Positions 7,974 to 16,457 of a DNA stretch of 33,925 nucleotides are shown piece by piece (within the stretch, counting starts at the first letter, position 1; every line of letters begins with the position of its first letter). Source of the DNA: Luteolibacter sp. (GTDB taxonomy: Bacteria; Verrucomicrobiota; Verrucomicrobiia; Verrucomicrobiales; Akkermansiaceae); contig JAURCU010000017.1 in the NCBI GenBank assembly GCA_030828305.1, positions 1 to 33,925 of the forward strand, given 5' to 3'. A program made the position numbers and the translations under genes. The notes beneath the pieces were generated by a model. It saw nothing but the letters and a program-made list of their open reading frames with translations. It searched no databases and was not told where the DNA came from.

Positions 7974-9479
7974 ATGCGCTTCTTTCTCATCCCAATCGCT
8001 GTTTGTCTCCTTGGCTGTTTGCCTGCAATCGCTGAGGAGGGCTTTGTGCCGCTCTTCAATGGCAGATCACTGGCGGGGTGGACCTCGGCCCGTGAGCTGG
8101 CGGGTGAGCAAACTCCCTTCAAGGTCAATGCCGCCAGCAAGACCCTGCATGTTTACAGGGGAGAGAAAGCTAATTCTGAGCAACAGACGGATTGTCTCAA
8201 TACAGAAAAGGAGTATTCGCATTTCATTTTGAAGATGGAATACAAGTGGTTGGAAAAGCGATTTGCTCCGCGCACAAACTGGGACCGCGACGCGGGTCTG
8301 CTTTTCCACGTGCATGGTAACCTCAAGAAGATCTGGCCTTTGTGTCTGGAGATGCAGATCGGCGAGTCGCCCGGAGACAAACCGAATGGACTCCATGAAG
8401 AGGGCCGCTTCCACTCTGGCGACCTGTTCGTGCTGGGCCGGGACCTGCGGGTGGATACCAAGCGTGAGAAGGGTAGCGGAGGAATGCGGGACTATTGGGA
8501 TCCAAAGGGCAAGCTCGTCAATGATCGCCACTGTCCGACCCGGCTGGGTGTGGAGGTGCCCAAGTCCATGGATGACCCTCAGGCAGGCTGGAATCAGATC
8601 GAGATCCGCGTGCATGGAGCCGACAAGGCGGTGTTTATCCTCAATGGGGAAGTCGTGCTGGAGCTTGGCAATTTTACCCAACTCAACGACAAGGGCGAGC
8701 GCGTACCCTTGGACAAAGGGCGCATTGGCCTTCAGGCCGAATGGGCGGAGATCTTGTATCGCAACATCCGTATTATGGAGTTCAATCCGGGCGAGGTTCC
8801 CGAGGTGGCGAAACTCGGGGCAACAGCGGTTCCCGATCCGCTTTACACGGAGTGCAAACCCCACCGCGACGGCATCGGCAAGGTTTTTATGGGGCGCGAA
8901 ATTTCCCAGGTCATGGGCCATCAGGCGGCGGGTTGGTTGGAGCGGCCGAATCGCGAGCGCGAGGAGCGCACGGATCTGGCGATCAAGGCACTCAAGTTAA
9001 AGCCGGGCGAGGTGGTGGCTGATATTGGCTGTGGTACGGGATACTACGCCACCCGCATGGCTGAGGAGCTTGGCGCCGAGGGTAAGGTTTACGGCGTGGA
9101 GATTCAGCAGGAGATGCTCGATATGCTGGCCAAGAACATGAAGCAGCTTGGTATCAACAACGTTGAGGGCCACATGGGCGAGCCGAACAATCCCAAGCTA
9201 CCCGTGGCAAGCTGCGACATGATCATCATGGTGGACGTCTACCACGAGTTCGAGTTCCCCTATGAAATGACTCGGCATATGATCTCGGCTCTCAAGCCGG
9301 GAGGGCGCCTGGTCCTCATCGAGTATCGCATGGAGGACCCCGAGGTGCGTATCAAGCGCTGCCACAAGATGAGTGAAGTGCAGGTGAAAGCGGAAATGGC
9401 CATCCACCCCGAAATACGATGGGTGGAGACTTTCACTGAGCTGCCGCAGCAGCATCTGATTGTTTTCAGCAAGAGCTGA
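7974..9479 (+). CDS. Exported DUF1080 domain fused to SAM-dependent methyltransferase
   Basis: A 501-residue two-domain protein. A signal peptide (MRFFLIPIAVCLLGCLPAIA) precedes a DUF1080 / 3-keto-disaccharide hydrolase-type jelly roll at ~25-275, recognised by FVPLFNGRSLAGWTS at its start, DAGLLFHVHG in the middle and GRIGLQAEWAEILYRNIRI near the end. Residues ~285-500 are a class I methyltransferase. They begin with GREISQVMGHQAAGWLER, have the SAM-binding motif VADIGCGTGYYA (glycine-rich loop D350-G356), an acidic residue at the end of strand 2 (YGVEI), and LKPGGRLVLIEYR. A methyltransferase behind an export signal is odd because SAM is cytosolic. The frame is continuous, so the fusion is real in this sequence. 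Function unknown. It is monocistronic or leads the zinc-ribbon gene 114 bp downstream. Confidence 0.9.
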   Translation: MRFFLIPIAVCLLGCLPAIAEEGFVPLFNGRSLAGWTSARELAGEQTPFKVNAASKTLHVYRGEKANSEQQTDCLNTEKEYSHFILKMEYKWLEKRFAPRTNWDRDAGLLFHVHGNLKKIWPLCLEMQIGESPGDKPNGLHEEGRFHSGDLFVLGRDLRVDTKREKGSGGMRDYWDPKGKLVNDRHCPTRLGVEVPKSMDDPQAGWNQIEIRVHGADKAVFILNGEVVLELGNFTQLNDKGERVPLDKGRIGLQAEWAEILYRNIRIMEFNPGEVPEVAKLGATAVPDPLYTECKPHRDGIGKVFMGREISQVMGHQAAGWLERPNREREERTDLAIKALKLKPGEVVADIGCGTGYYATRMAEELGAEGKVYGVEIQQEMLDMLAKNMKQLGINNVEGHMGEPNNPKLPVASCDMIIMVDVYHEFEFPYEMTRHMISALKPGGRLVLIEYRMEDPEVRIKRCHKMSEVQVKAEMAIHPEIRWVETFTELPQQHLIVFSKS

Positions 9480-9555
9480 GAGGTCCGCCGATCATGTTTT
9501 TTCCATGCCCGGTGGATGCCCGCGTCAACAATGGGCCTTGTATCCACCCAATAGA

Positions 9556-9583
9556 TTGATGGTTATCGGCAGCGCGGTATGCT
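9556..9583 (+). promoter_or_regulatory. Candidate promoter of the zinc-ribbon gene
   Basis: TTGATG (9556-9561), a 16-base spacer and TATGCT (9578-9583) precede the ATG at 9594 by only 10 bases. Each box matches the sigma-70 consensus at four of six positions. If real, the transcript would be nearly leaderless, consistent with the missing Shine-Dalgarno sequence. Confidence 0.28.
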
Positions 9584-9593
9584 AGCCTGCGCA

Positions 9594-9998
9594 ATGGCCA
9601 TGAAGAAGTGTCCGTATTGCGCGGAGGAAATTCAAGAGGAGGCGGTGAAATGTCGCTACTGTTCGGAGTGGTTGGATGAATCCAAACGGCCGACAACGCT
9701 TAACCGGCCACCAGCGCTTCCGACGGTTGGCAACGTGCCTCAGGCAGCGGCTCCAGAGGTGCCGTGGTTCTGCAGGACGGGATCCATTATCCTGACCTTT
9801 GCCATGGTGCCACCACTGGCGATTCCTCTGATCTGGCTCAGACCCAAGTTGCACTGGGGATGGAAGACGGGCTCCACCATCGGTGTCCTTTTGGTGACCT
9901 GGGCCATGATCGCTTCTTTGCGTGCGCTTTTCACGAAGTATCAGGAGATGATCGAGATGATCAATGGCATGGGAGGGTCGGGTGGATTCGGACTCTAG
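9594..9998 (+). CDS. Small zinc-ribbon membrane protein
   Basis: A 134-residue protein. The N-terminus carries a double zinc-knuckle ribbon: C-P-Y-C followed 12 residues later by C-R-Y-C ([20 protein letters not shown]). After a Pro/Ala-rich linker there are two predicted membrane helices (starting near [20 protein letters not shown] and [19 protein letters not shown]) and a short glycine-rich tail. This is the common zinc-ribbon-plus-TM layout of unknown function. ATG 9594 is preferred; ATG 9600 is equally possible and an upstream in-frame start at 9579 would add five residues. Its stop overlaps the stop of a small minus-strand ORF (9995-10162). No role can be deduced from neighbours. Confidence 0.8.
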   Translation: MAMKKCPYCAEEIQEEAVKCRYCSEWLDESKRPTTLNRPPALPTVGNVPQAAAPEVPWFCRTGSIILTFAMVPPLAIPLIWLRPKLHWGWKTGSTIGVLLVTWAMIASLRALFTKYQEMIEMINGMGGSGGFGL

Positions 9999-10162
9999 TG
10001 TTTTTTGTGCTTCCTCGCGAAAGGTGTCTTGGGTGTCAACGGGTCGTTGGGCTGAAGACGCCCAGCAAATATTTCGCTACATGCCGGATACAGCGGGCAC
10101 TGGCCAAAATTCTCGGCGGCAATGTCGTTAGCGGTCTTGCCGTAGGGGTGGTTGATGAGCAT
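9995..10162 (-). CDS. Small hypothetical protein (55 aa), convergent with zinc-ribbon gene
   Basis: An ATG at 10162 on the minus strand opens a 55-residue frame ending TAG at 9995-9997, overlapping the zinc-ribbon stop by two to three bases. The translation looks protein-like: [19 protein letters not shown], then [14 protein letters not shown], then [17 protein letters not shown]. It has mixed hydrophobic and charged residues, two cysteines and a basic tail, and codon third positions rich in G/C. I do not recognise the family with certainty; the first segment faintly recalls an ankyrin-like GKTA.DIA motif. An in-frame TGA lies just four codons before the ATG and there is no clear ribosome site, so it could be the remnant 3' end of a longer broken gene. 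Confidence 0.45.
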   Translation of the reverse strand: MLINHPYGKTANDIAAENFGQCPLYPACSEIFAGRLQPNDPLTPKTPFARKHKKH

Positions 10163-10274
10163 GAGCCAGTCTCAGGTCCGGGAGGCGGTTTTGATGGGGT
10201 CACGTCATCGCGAATTTCATGTGGAAGGTCATTTTCATCCCGGCCGATCCGTGTCATGCTCCCCGCCATTGCTC

Positions 10275-10529
10275 ATGATTGAAGATCTTAAGCGCAAACT
10301 CGAAATTGGAAGTCACTCGGAGCGCCTGCGTGCGGTGCGGGATTTGGCTGAGATGGGCAATCGCGATGCCTGTGGCCTGCTCGAATTGGCGGTGGAGGAC
10401 ATTGATCCCCAAATCCAGGAAGAAGCACGCCGCGCGATCCAGGCCAATGTCTATGCCAGCGGCTCGCTTCCAGCGAAGCATGAGCAGGAGGCTGAAGAAA
10501 ACATCGAGGGTCAGGAGAACCTGTTCTGA
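10275..10529 (+). CDS. Short HEAT-repeat-like protein
   Basis: An 84-residue cytosolic protein beginning MIEDLKRKLEIGSHSERLRA. It contains roughly one and a half HEAT-like helical hairpins: SERLRAVRDLAEMGNRDA, then a second with DPQIQEEARRAIQAN. An acidic, glutamate-rich tail follows (EQEAEENIEGQENLF). The ATG at 10275 is chosen because the 41 codons upstream in the same frame are not protein-like and include no better start. A short AT-rich stretch and the divergent small ORF lie upstream. Such HEAT fragments usually mediate protein contacts; no specific role is visible. It converges on the transglutaminase gene 61 bp away. Confidence 0.7.
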   Translation: MIEDLKRKLEIGSHSERLRAVRDLAEMGNRDACGLLELAVEDIDPQIQEEARRAIQANVYASGSLPAKHEQEAEENIEGQENLF

Positions 10530-10541
10530 GAACGGATTCCC

Positions 10542-10555
10542 GGCACATGGGTGCC
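10542..10555. terminator. Short hairpin between convergent genes
   Basis: GGCAC (10542-10546) and GTGCC (10551-10555) form a 5-bp stem with a 4-base loop between two convergent genes. A second small palindrome, GTTCT-G-AGAAC (10523-10533), spans the stop codon of the HEAT-like gene. Neither has a T-run, so termination is only suggested by position. Confidence 0.22.
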
Positions 10556-10590
10556 ATGGGATCAGTCAGAGCGATGGTGCAGGGTCGGCA

Positions 10591-12729
10591 CTACTCCAGT
10601 GGCGTCAGACGGAAGTGATGAATTGAGAACCCCTTGGCATAGCCATCGGTCTGGTGCTGAAAGTTCAGGACATTTTGACCTGCTTTGAGCTGGATGGTCA
10701 CGGGTGCGGTGGTTTCCCACATGCCCACGGTATGAGGTAGCTCCAGTTCGACCGGTTCAGCCCCGTTGGCACTGATGATCAATTGCTGCTTCCAACTCGG
10801 TGTCACGACCTTGGCGGTGAGGGCATACTTGCCAGCCTTGGTGGCATCGAAAGTGTATTCGAAGGGCTGGCCGTTGCCATTGCGGCTGTAGTGCATTTGC
10901 AGGCCACCCTGATTGCTGGGCATGAAGATGATCTTGCCGGTGCTCTTGGTCGGTTTGCTGGTAGCGGCAGCGGGGATGGTGATGCTGCCGTCCTTGGCCA
11001 GTTGGACTTTTTTGTCATCTTCGCTGAGCTCAACCTTGATGATCTCGACCTTTTCCTTGGTCTCATTGGCCTCGCCAATGTCCTCACCGACAGCGGCCAA
11101 GGTCTTGGCTTTGGACTTCTCGATGAGATCGCGCTGGGTGTTAAGGGCGACGGTGTTCCAGAATGGGATTTCATTGCGGTGACTTAGGAAGCCGTAGTGG
11201 CGCTCTTCACCGTGGAGCAGACCGATCCAGTGGGCGCGCATCACCTGCTTGAAGGCTTCGCCAGTGGCTCGTCCTTGGGTGGAGGCAAGGAAGTCGAGGT
11301 CTTTCTTGTAGCCGTGTTTGGTGCTGCCAGCTCCCCAGCCACCTCCCAGGCAGATGACCCAGCCGTCCGAAGTGTGGTGGGCCAGGGCGGCGTGTCCTGG
11401 TTGGGGTCGGGCGGTGGTCGGAACTCCGAAGGAGCGTAGGATAAAGCGGCCAATGAAGGCACGGCGACCACAGATGCCACCATTCTTGAGAATGTTCTGG
11501 AAGAATTGCAGCTCGTCTTGGTCGAATTTGTTGTCCTGCGAGCCGTAGCGGATGTCCGATCGCACGATCTCGACGTAGCGCCAACGCTCGTCAGGGGTGG
11601 AAATCTGGTCAGGTCTGTAATTGGCAAGCATTTGACGGCCCCACGCTGCGATGTGGTCGGGTTCCTCACCATCAACCACCATGCGCAAGTCCCAGACACT
11701 GAGGTCGTCAAAGCAGGGGTCGAGCTCCTTGCCGAGGAAAGCCTTCTCATAGGCGAGGTAGCGTTTGAGAGGATCCACGAATTCCGGCGCGTCGGTATCG
11801 GCCACGGCACCACGCTGTTTTATCGGGGTGGCGTGCTCGAGGGCGACGGCCATGGCCAGCTTATGGAGCGTGTCGTCGTTACCGGCCTTGGGGCTAGTCT
11901 TGAGGATTGCATCGAGGATTTCCATGGCCTTGCCGTAGTTACCGCCGCTTGCTCCATCGGCGACTGCGATTTCGACGCACAGCGGGCCGTCGGCTAGCAG
12001 TTGGTCGATCATGGCCCTGTGCTTGGTTCCTTGCTGGGCGTATGCGGCAAGTCCATGAGGTTTGGCGTGGCTCATGATCATGTAGGCAGCAAGTTTGCCG
12101 TCTAGCTTGTCACTGCTCAGCGCATTCGAAATGCCGAGGTCCTTGACGGCCTGGAGCGTATTGGCCTTGGCTTGGTCGAGCGCGCTCTGGGCCTTCTTGA
12201 GGTCGTCTTCAAGGTTGGCATATTTCTTCAGGGCGGCATCAAGACCTGCTTGGCGCTCTACCAGGGCAGCTTCACCGGCCTCCAGCCCCTTCTCGGCTTC
12301 GGCTAATTTCTCTGCGGCAACCTTCTTGGCTTCGGCGCTCTTGGCTGCCTTCAGTTCTTCCTTGGCGGCAGAGATCGCTTTCTTCGCGCCCCCGATCCAT
12401 TTGCCTTTGGCGTGGGCCACCAACCCGTGGCCCTTCTTGATTTCGGCCTGTCCCTTTTGGACTTCCTTGAGAGAGGCATCGGCCGCGCTTTCGGCATCCC
12501 GCGCGTTGTTGAAAGCGGCCATCTTTGTCTTGCTGATCGTCGGCAGAGCCTTGAGCAGTTCGGTCTTGAGGGCTTCCATCCTGGAGTTGAAGTCCGCGAG
12601 GTGGGCTTCGCCGGCTTCGGTGAGAGGCGCTGCAGGCTCGGCCTTCTTGTTGCGCGCCTCGGCGCTAGCGGCTGCAAAAGTGATGACCAAGGCGGCCAAG
12701 AGGCTGGTAAAGAGAGGGAGGTCTTTCAT
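10591..12729 (-). CDS. Exported coiled-coil transglutaminase-like protein
   Basis: A 712-residue protein; I start it at ATG 12729, where MKDLPLFTSLLAALVITFAAASAEA is a clear signal peptide, rather than at the in-frame ATG at 12906. Residues ~35-190 are a Lys/Ala/Glu-rich coiled coil. A transglutaminase-like core follows, with the nucleophile block GGICGRR (C420) and a probable histidine in GHAALAHH (H446). The final ~110 residues resemble a beta-sandwich carbohydrate-binding module (GLQMHYSRNGNGQPFEYTF, then TAPVTIQLKAGQNVLNF). The GGICG core recurs in the lipoprotein at 22117-24321. It lies 247 bp downstream of the DUF6288 operon on the same strand and may have its own promoter. Such cores may be peptidases, amidases or cross-linking enzymes; the reaction is not deducible. 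Confidence 0.82.
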   Translation of the reverse strand: MKDLPLFTSLLAALVITFAAASAEARNKKAEPAAPLTEAGEAHLADFNSRMEALKTELLKALPTISKTKMAAFNNARDAESAADASLKEVQKGQAEIKKGHGLVAHAKGKWIGGAKKAISAAKEELKAAKSAEAKKVAAEKLAEAEKGLEAGEAALVERQAGLDAALKKYANLEDDLKKAQSALDQAKANTLQAVKDLGISNALSSDKLDGKLAAYMIMSHAKPHGLAAYAQQGTKHRAMIDQLLADGPLCVEIAVADGASGGNYGKAMEILDAILKTSPKAGNDDTLHKLAMAVALEHATPIKQRGAVADTDAPEFVDPLKRYLAYEKAFLGKELDPCFDDLSVWDLRMVVDGEEPDHIAAWGRQMLANYRPDQISTPDERWRYVEIVRSDIRYGSQDNKFDQDELQFFQNILKNGGICGRRAFIGRFILRSFGVPTTARPQPGHAALAHHTSDGWVICLGGGWGAGSTKHGYKKDLDFLASTQGRATGEAFKQVMRAHWIGLLHGEERHYGFLSHRNEIPFWNTVALNTQRDLIEKSKAKTLAAVGEDIGEANETKEKVEIIKVELSEDDKKVQLAKDGSITIPAAATSKPTKSTGKIIFMPSNQGGLQMHYSRNGNGQPFEYTFDATKAGKYALTAKVVTPSWKQQLIISANGAEPVELELPHTVGMWETTAPVTIQLKAGQNVLNFQHQTDGYAKGFSIHHFRLTPLE

Positions 12730-12915
12730 GGGTTTTTCTTTGATTGTTGGGCAGTAAACTGATGTTTCCCCAGGATACAACACCCGATCCGGCAGGCTTT
12801 CAAGCACGCGCCAAAAAATCAGCGCGCGACGCATCTGGATCAGGTAGCGATGGCCATGGCATGCCGCAAGCCGTCGAAAGTTGATCGCAGTGGGCCTCTG
12901 CAACAATGCTTGGTG

Positions 12916-12941
12916 CCCATAGGTCGTAAAAGACCCATGGG
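12916..12941 (-). terminator. Stem-loop between DUF6288 operon and transglutaminase gene
   Basis: CCCATAGGTC (12916-12925) pairs with GACCCATGGG (12932-12941) at nine of ten positions around the loop GTAAAA. It lies about 35 bases past the stop of the upstream operon's last gene and before the transglutaminase start. No T-run follows on the minus strand, so attenuation or 3'-end protection is as likely as termination. Confidence 0.3.
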
Positions 12942-12976
12942 TGAGAGTTCCGCGACCCTTTCAGGCAACAAACGAA

Positions 12977-15727
12977 CTATTTGCGCCTCATGTATATGTG
13001 ATAGCCGCAGTGATAGTCGGCGGCTACACCAGCGGTGGCCTCCTCCTCGGTTTCGGGAGTTTTCTCAAAGCCGCCTCTTTCAACGACGAGGAAATCACGG
13101 CCGCCGACGGTGACAACCTCCATGCGCACCGCTTGAGGGGTGTCGATGCCGATCATCATGTTGCCCGACCAGAAGTGACCTCCATAGAACTTGGAGCGCA
13201 CCTCGCCGCCCTTCTTGATCTGCATGCTGTCCTTGGGTTTGTCAGGCTTGTCAGGAAGCGGTTTGCCACCCTTCGTCTGGCTTTTGACCCAGGCCTCAAT
13301 TCTGGACATGATTTCCTCCGGTTTGTCGGCAGCGGGCCAGACGCACCACTCCCAATTGCCAATGATTTTGGGGTTGTCCTGGTAATTGCCGCTCCAGACG
13401 TAGTGATCGGCATCCTTGCCGCTCTTATACGACTGCAGGGTGGTCTTGGGCAGGGTCTTGACGAAGTTCTCACCCCCCGGAATGGCCTTTGCGATCATGC
13501 CGATGCGCGAGCGGATTGTCTTGGATCCACGTCCGAAGACAGCGCCCGTGTGGGGTTCGGAGATCACGTCAGGGATGCTCTGGTAGGCAGCCTTGATATA
13601 GGGATCGGCGAACTTTTTGACATCAGGACTTGCGGCCTTGAGGGCGTCGGTGAGGGCTTTGGCGCTCTGGTAGGAAGATCCGTCGACACGAAATTTGGTG
13701 GTCTTCTCAAGCAAAGCGGGCACCAACACCTTGTAGTGCTCGGGTTGGGCGGCAATCTTTGAGAGTGTGATGTGGGCATCCGTTTCAAGCCAGGGGCTGT
13801 CGTAATAGGTGAGGAACTCAAGCAAGCGGTCGCGGTGTTTGGCGATGCTAGCCTTGTCGGCGCGGCCAAGGGCGCGGATGGCGTAAAGGGCGGTCCACCA
13901 AGCCTCATCCTTATCCATGACCATTTTGCTGACCTCCTGCCACATTTCGGGCGTGATCTGGTCCTGGGGCATGGCTTGACCTTTGAACATGCCGGTGATG
14001 GCCAGAAGTCCGCATTGGCGCAGGCGCGTGTCCGAATGCCTCAGCAGGGGAAGGATGAGATGGTGTCGGCCCTTGGCCACTAGGGCGCGCATCGTGCCTT
14101 CACGGAAACCGTATTCGGGATGGTGCAGATACTTGAGCAGGGTTTCATCGGAGACATTTTCCGCATTGGTTGCGGCGAGGAAGGGGACGGATGAACCGTT
14201 CTCCACGTTTTCATTGAGGAGGTCCTGCATGGTCAGCGGGCCGCCGGGGATGGGTTCGATGGAGTGGTAGATCTCATCGGCTTTATTGCCCCAAGGAACC
14301 GGTATGGCTTCGTTCACGGCGTAAGGGCTGCGGGGTGCACCAAAGATTTGCAGTTGCTTGCGGTGCAGGGTGTAGGTGAGGGCAAAGAAGGTGCCCCAGG
14401 CCCGGTCACTTGAGCTGTCGGTGGCGGAGCGGTTGTAGCGATCGTCCATGCCGGCGATGGCGATGGATCCGTCGTGGCGGCGTGAGAGTTCCATCACCCA
14501 TCGGCGGGTGTCAAAGTAGGAGCGGAACTGCTTCGGTCGCTTCTCGCGCATCTTGTTCATGGCAGTGTGGTGCCAGATTTCACCCATGCCGCCTCCGGTG
14601 TGAGCTGCGTGAAACCAGTTGGTGGCATAAAAGGCCTTCATCGCAGAGTTATCGCGAGCATTGGCGTAGACATGGTTCTCGCCTTCCGGGTGAAGGAGTG
14701 AGGCGGCGGCGAGGGCATAGGCTAAGCCACTCGACTTGCCGTTGTCACGAAAGCCTCCTTCGGGGTAGGTGTTGCCGTAGGCGACATTGCCGTGGCCGGC
14801 ATAGCGATAGAACTGCTTCCAGGCTTCCTTCATCATGTAGGGATCGACTTCAACCCCGCAGAGCTTGGACATCATCAGGAAACTCATGCAATTGACACCG
14901 GAGGCGTGCACTTGGCCAGAGCCCACCGAGTAGGTGAAGGCGGCAGGGGACCCCCTGCCGCTCCAGCCACCGCTGTAGAGGTTGGCCTTGAGTTGTTCGG
15001 TGAGGCGCTTGATAACGGGAAGGACGCTCTTGTCGCCGGTGCGCAGGTAATATTCGCAGAGGCCGAGCCCGTTGTAACCGGTTGCCCAGTTCATATTGCC
15101 GTAATTCTCATCAGCGTTTTTCATCCATCGTTTGACCACTTCCAGGTCCTGCTCGTTGCCGGTGGAGAGCATGAAGATGACCGAGCCCCATTTGGGTTTT
15201 TCCTGCTTGGCCAGAACCGCGGCCATGTTGCGGACAATCATGTCCGACTTCTTGCAGTTGACCGGCCAGGTTGGGCTATACGCGCCCATGATGGGAATTT
15301 GCACGCAGACCATGCCCTCCCCCTTGATCTGCATGTTGAGCTTGCCGTCCTTGGCTTCGGCCTCGGTGATAATATCGCCAAGGATAATGCGCGGGTCGAT
15401 AGCCTTGAGCACGGTGCCGTTGATGCTCTCGATGATCTGGCCCTTCTTGAGTTTGCCAGTCAGTGCGGCGGGGGAGCCTTCCTCGACATTTTTGATCTTT
15501 ATGGTCATCCCCGGGCGCACCAGTTCAATGCCGATGCCGACGGGTCCGAAATAGCGTACCGTCCAAGAGCCACTACCGCGGCCCTCTGTTTTTGGGAAGG
15601 GGTTGAAGAGGCCGTAGGCTTCGCTCTTTTGGTAGTAAGGGTCTGCGCAAGCGGGACCAGCAGAGAAAATGACGGCAGCCAAGCCACAAGCCGCAAGAGT
15701 CAGGGTTTTTGGGTATGAAGGGATCAT
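12977..15727 (-). CDS. PDZ-DUF6288 exported protein (paralogue A)
   Basis: A 916-residue secreted protein of the uncharacterised DUF6288 type. After a signal region ending near ACADP, residues ~59-146 form a PDZ-like module (RYFGPVGIGIEL, VEEGSPAALTGKLKKGQIIE). The family motif GAYSPTWPVNCKKS is at 148-161. The helical domain (~165-450) shows LCEYYLRTGDKSVLP, FYRYAGHGNVAYG (306-318), HTGGGMGEIW (376-385) and RRHDGS (416-421), suggesting an alpha/alpha-toroid resembling glycosidase-like folds. A HEAT-like section follows (HHPEYGFREGTMRALVAKG). The C-terminal ~100 residues are a beta domain shared with paralogue D (FWSGNMMIGID, GGRDFLVVERGGF). It is the last gene of a probable operon, 65 bp after the DUF1080 gene. 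Enzymatic activity is not demonstrated. Confidence 0.82.
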   Translation of the reverse strand: MIPSYPKTLTLAACGLAAVIFSAGPACADPYYQKSEAYGLFNPFPKTEGRGSGSWTVRYFGPVGIGIELVRPGMTIKIKNVEEGSPAALTGKLKKGQIIESINGTVLKAIDPRIILGDIITEAEAKDGKLNMQIKGEGMVCVQIPIMGAYSPTWPVNCKKSDMIVRNMAAVLAKQEKPKWGSVIFMLSTGNEQDLEVVKRWMKNADENYGNMNWATGYNGLGLCEYYLRTGDKSVLPVIKRLTEQLKANLYSGGWSGRGSPAAFTYSVGSGQVHASGVNCMSFLMMSKLCGVEVDPYMMKEAWKQFYRYAGHGNVAYGNTYPEGGFRDNGKSSGLAYALAAASLLHPEGENHVYANARDNSAMKAFYATNWFHAAHTGGGMGEIWHHTAMNKMREKRPKQFRSYFDTRRWVMELSRRHDGSIAIAGMDDRYNRSATDSSSDRAWGTFFALTYTLHRKQLQIFGAPRSPYAVNEAIPVPWGNKADEIYHSIEPIPGGPLTMQDLLNENVENGSSVPFLAATNAENVSDETLLKYLHHPEYGFREGTMRALVAKGRHHLILPLLRHSDTRLRQCGLLAITGMFKGQAMPQDQITPEMWQEVSKMVMDKDEAWWTALYAIRALGRADKASIAKHRDRLLEFLTYYDSPWLETDAHITLSKIAAQPEHYKVLVPALLEKTTKFRVDGSSYQSAKALTDALKAASPDVKKFADPYIKAAYQSIPDVISEPHTGAVFGRGSKTIRSRIGMIAKAIPGGENFVKTLPKTTLQSYKSGKDADHYVWSGNYQDNPKIIGNWEWCVWPAADKPEEIMSRIEAWVKSQTKGGKPLPDKPDKPKDSMQIKKGGEVRSKFYGGHFWSGNMMIGIDTPQAVRMEVVTVGGRDFLVVERGGFEKTPETEEEATAGVAADYHCGYHIYMRRK

Positions 15728-15792
15728 TGCTCCGCTTTCTTGGGCGAATGTAGCTGAGGCGTCAATCCATCACTGAGCGCTGCCGGATGGAT

Positions 15793-16404
15793 TTATGGAA
15801 GTCGTTTGACTTTGAAGCTCCTGACAACCACCACACTTTCGGGGTCGTGGGCCTGCAAGGCGAATGTGCCCTCGCCAAAACGCTTGGTTTCGGGGGCGTG
15901 ATTCTCGGTTTCGGTGTATTCATTGGTGACCTTGCCGTTGATGGTGACCGTTGCCTTCTTGCCTTCCACCCTGACAGTCATGGTGACCCACTCGTCATCG
16001 GCGTGGCCCGGCTCGGCGCAGTCCTTGAAAGCGTAGATACTTCCGGTTTTTCGCGGGTCCTTGTGGGAACAATTGATCTGGGCCTCGTAGCCTTGGTCGG
16101 GCCATCCCTTCTCCTGCCATGTGGTGTGGAAGAAGAGGCCGGCGTTGGCTTTCTCTGCGGTTTTGAACTGGATCTCGCATTCGAAGTTCTTCCACGAGGC
16201 TTTGCCGTCCTCGCCCATGTAGAAGAGGTGGGCACGCTTGCCGTTGAGAACGATGTTGCCTTGCTCGTCAAGTTTCACGGACTCGGTGTTCTCAGCGCAT
16301 TTCCAAAGTGTGAGCTTGTCGCCGGTCTTGAAGAGTGTCTGCCAGTCTGTGGCGAGAGCGCTCAGGCTGGTTGCGAGAAAGGTTGTGAGGATGAGAGCTT
16401 TCAT
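15793..16404 (-). CDS. Secreted DUF1080 (3-keto-disaccharide hydrolase-type) protein
   Basis: A 203-residue single-domain protein with signal peptide MKALILTTFLATSLSALA. The remainder is a DUF1080 jelly roll, with WQTLFKTGDKLTLWKC at the start, WKNFECEIQFKTAEKANAGLFFHT in the core, then GYEAQINCSH, and GTFALQAHDPESVVVVRSF at the end. This fold is widespread in Verrucomicrobiota and Planctomycetes and was linked to cleavage of 3-keto-glycosides, although most members are untested. It sits between two DUF6288 genes (53 bp after one, 65 bp before the other), so it is part of the same transcript. It has no methyltransferase extension, unlike the DUF1080 protein at 7974-9479. Catalytic assignment is from family knowledge only. 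Confidence 0.87.
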   Translation of the reverse strand: MKALILTTFLATSLSALATDWQTLFKTGDKLTLWKCAENTESVKLDEQGNIVLNGKRAHLFYMGEDGKASWKNFECEIQFKTAEKANAGLFFHTTWQEKGWPDQGYEAQINCSHKDPRKTGSIYAFKDCAEPGHADDEWVTMTVRVEGKKATVTINGKVTNEYTETENHAPETKRFGEGTFALQAHDPESVVVVRSFKVKRLP

Positions 16405-16457
16405 AAGGTGATTATTTGTTGATGATTGGTTCTTGGTTCTTCATTTTGACCACTCAA

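Noticed and set aside
12772..12803. TTGAAA...TATCCT promoter for the transglutaminase gene
   Set aside because: The spacer is 20 bases, too long for a standard sigma-70 promoter, and each box is imperfect.
12730..12906. 59-residue N-terminal extension of the transglutaminase-like protein
   Set aside because: The internal ATG at 12729 opens a clear signal peptide; the extension has no such feature.
13000..15700. Long plus-strand frames antisense to the DUF6288 gene
   Set aside because: High-GC shadow frames (for example 12941-13762 and 14792-15718) mirror the codon structure of the real gene and have no domains.
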